Source of the DNA: Candidatus Halomonas stercoripullorum
Lineage (GTDB): Bacteria; Pseudomonadota; Gammaproteobacteria; Pseudomonadales; Halomonadaceae
Assembly (NCBI GenBank): GCA_019114645.1
Contig: DXFC01000191.1
Coordinates: forward strand, 1 to 6,309
Reading direction: 5' to 3'
Length of the DNA stretch: 6,309 nt
Shown: in pieces, positions 5,606 through 6,309 of the stretch
Numbering within the stretch: position 1 is the stretch's first letter
Layout: every line of letters begins with the position of its first letter
Translations under genes and position numbers: made by a program
Notes under the pieces: model-generated
Databases searched by the model: none
What the model was told of the DNA's origin: nothing
What the model saw: the letters and a program-made list of their open reading frames with translations, nothing else

Positions 5606-6309
5606 ACGACAGGCCGCAGGCGACACCGGAAGCCCAGGCCCACTGAAAGTTATGCCCTCCCAGCTCACCCGTGACATCAAGTACCTCGCCGATAAAACGC
5701 AGCTGGGGGAGCCCCTCCACACTGAAGTCTTTTGAAGAAATCGCCCCGGTATCAACCCCGCCCAGCGTCACTTCTGCAGTACGCCAGCCTTCGGTACCGG
5801 CGGGCTTGAGTCGCCATGCTCCAAGCCGCTGCGCCCATGCCGCAATACGTGCATTGGAGAGCTCCGCCAGTGAAGGATCTTCACCATGCCACTCAACCAA
5901 CGCCTGGGCCAGACGCTTGGGCAGGCGCTCGGCAAGCCAGGTCGAAAGTTGACGACGCGGCGTGGCCTGACGCGCTTCGGCAAGCACGACAGGCAGATCC
6001 AGCCCAGGCAGCAGATCAATTTCGAGCTCATCCCCTGGCTGCCAATAGCTGGAAATTTGCAGCATCCCGGGGCCGGAGATGCCACGGTGGGTAAACAGCA
6101 TCGGTTCACGATAGCAACGCTCACGCCCGGGCCCGTGACGCTGACCGTCACGCACCGCGCCAACGGCGATATCGCAGGCCACGCCAGCTAGACCCGCAGC
6201 GCGTTCCTTCCATTGCGAGGTCAGCGTAAACGGTACCAGCGCCGGACGGGTCTCGGTGACGGCAAGCCCGAACTGGCGGGCCACGTCGTAACCAAAACCG
6301 GTCGCCCCC
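5601..6309 (-). CDS. yhiN: YhiN/BaiN-type (HI0933-like) FAD-dependent oxidoreductase, N-terminus outside window
   Basis: The visible 235 codons are the C-terminal part of an HI0933-like flavoprotein (family length about 390-410), so roughly 150-170 N-terminal residues, including the FAD-binding Rossmann GxGxxG, lie beyond the right edge. The frame enters as GATGFGYDVARQFGL and continues with TRPALVPFTL, both family-typical. Further landmarks are MLFTHRGISGPGMLQISSYW, then TLGGVDTGAISSKDF and finally FIGEVLDVTGELGGHNFQWAW, the C-terminal FAD-contacting signature, just before the end in SGVACGLSC. No frameshift is seen. The physiological substrate of most family members is uncertain; the bile-acid reductase name BaiN comes from a Clostridium member and should not be transferred. 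The gene converges on yqjK with a 4-bp gap. Confidence 0.93.
   Translation of the reverse strand, partial: GATGFGYDVARQFGLAVTETRPALVPFTLTSQWKERAAGLAGVACDIAVGAVRDGQRHGPGRERCYREPMLFTHRGISGPGMLQISSYWQPGDELEIDLLPGLDLPVVLAEARQATPRRQLSTWLAERLPKRLAQALVEWHGEDPSLAELSNARIAAWAQRLGAWRLKPAGTEGWRTAEVTLGGVDTGAISSKDFSVEGLPQLRFIGEVLDVTGELGGHNFQWAWASGVACGLSC

Overview
The window looks like a stretch of gammaproteobacterial chromosome. The genes are ordinary, GC-rich and densely packed, and every protein has its closest well-known relative in Escherichia coli: MscK, PldA, YqjD, YqjE, YqjK and YhiN. The PldA differs from the enteric form in having a long N-terminal coiled-coil extension, and the gene order is not that of E. 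coli. A free-living Halomonas/Pseudomonas-type lineage would fit. This is inferred from general protein style only and was not tested by any search. I see no insertion sequence, phage module, CRISPR array, tRNA or rRNA.

Layout, left to right. (1) Positions 1-3281, minus strand: a giant MscK/KefA-type mechanosensitive channel, open for 1093 codons. It runs off the left edge only a few dozen residues before its expected C-terminus. (2) Positions 3282-3418: a divergent intergenic region with a plausible sigma70 promoter for pldA and a perfect 15-bp dyad (two 6-bp arms, 3-bp centre) upstream of mscK. (3) Positions 3419-4480, plus strand: outer-membrane phospholipase A (PldA/OMPLA) with a complete catalytic triad and all recognisable calcium ligands. 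(4) Positions 4481-4561: an extended -10 promoter that closely resembles the stationary-phase sigma-S consensus. (5) Positions 4562-5596, plus strand: a tightly overlapping yqjD-yqjE-yqjK operon of small inner-membrane proteins. (6) Positions 5601-6309, minus strand: the C-terminal part of a YhiN/BaiN (HI0933-like) flavoprotein. It converges on yqjK with only 4 bp between the stop codons.

Possible functional links: MscK (turgor release), PldA (outer-membrane lipid asymmetry) and YqjDEK (stationary-phase inner-membrane proteins, with YqjD relatives binding ribosomes) all concern envelope or osmotic and stationary-phase stress. The sigma-S-like promoter before yqjD fits the known behaviour of that family. 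That they work as one unit is inference only. I did not find a convincing previously undescribed system. The most useful second looks are the yqjD promoter, the PldA N-terminal extension, the mscK start and its dyad, and the stop-codon dyad between the convergent genes.
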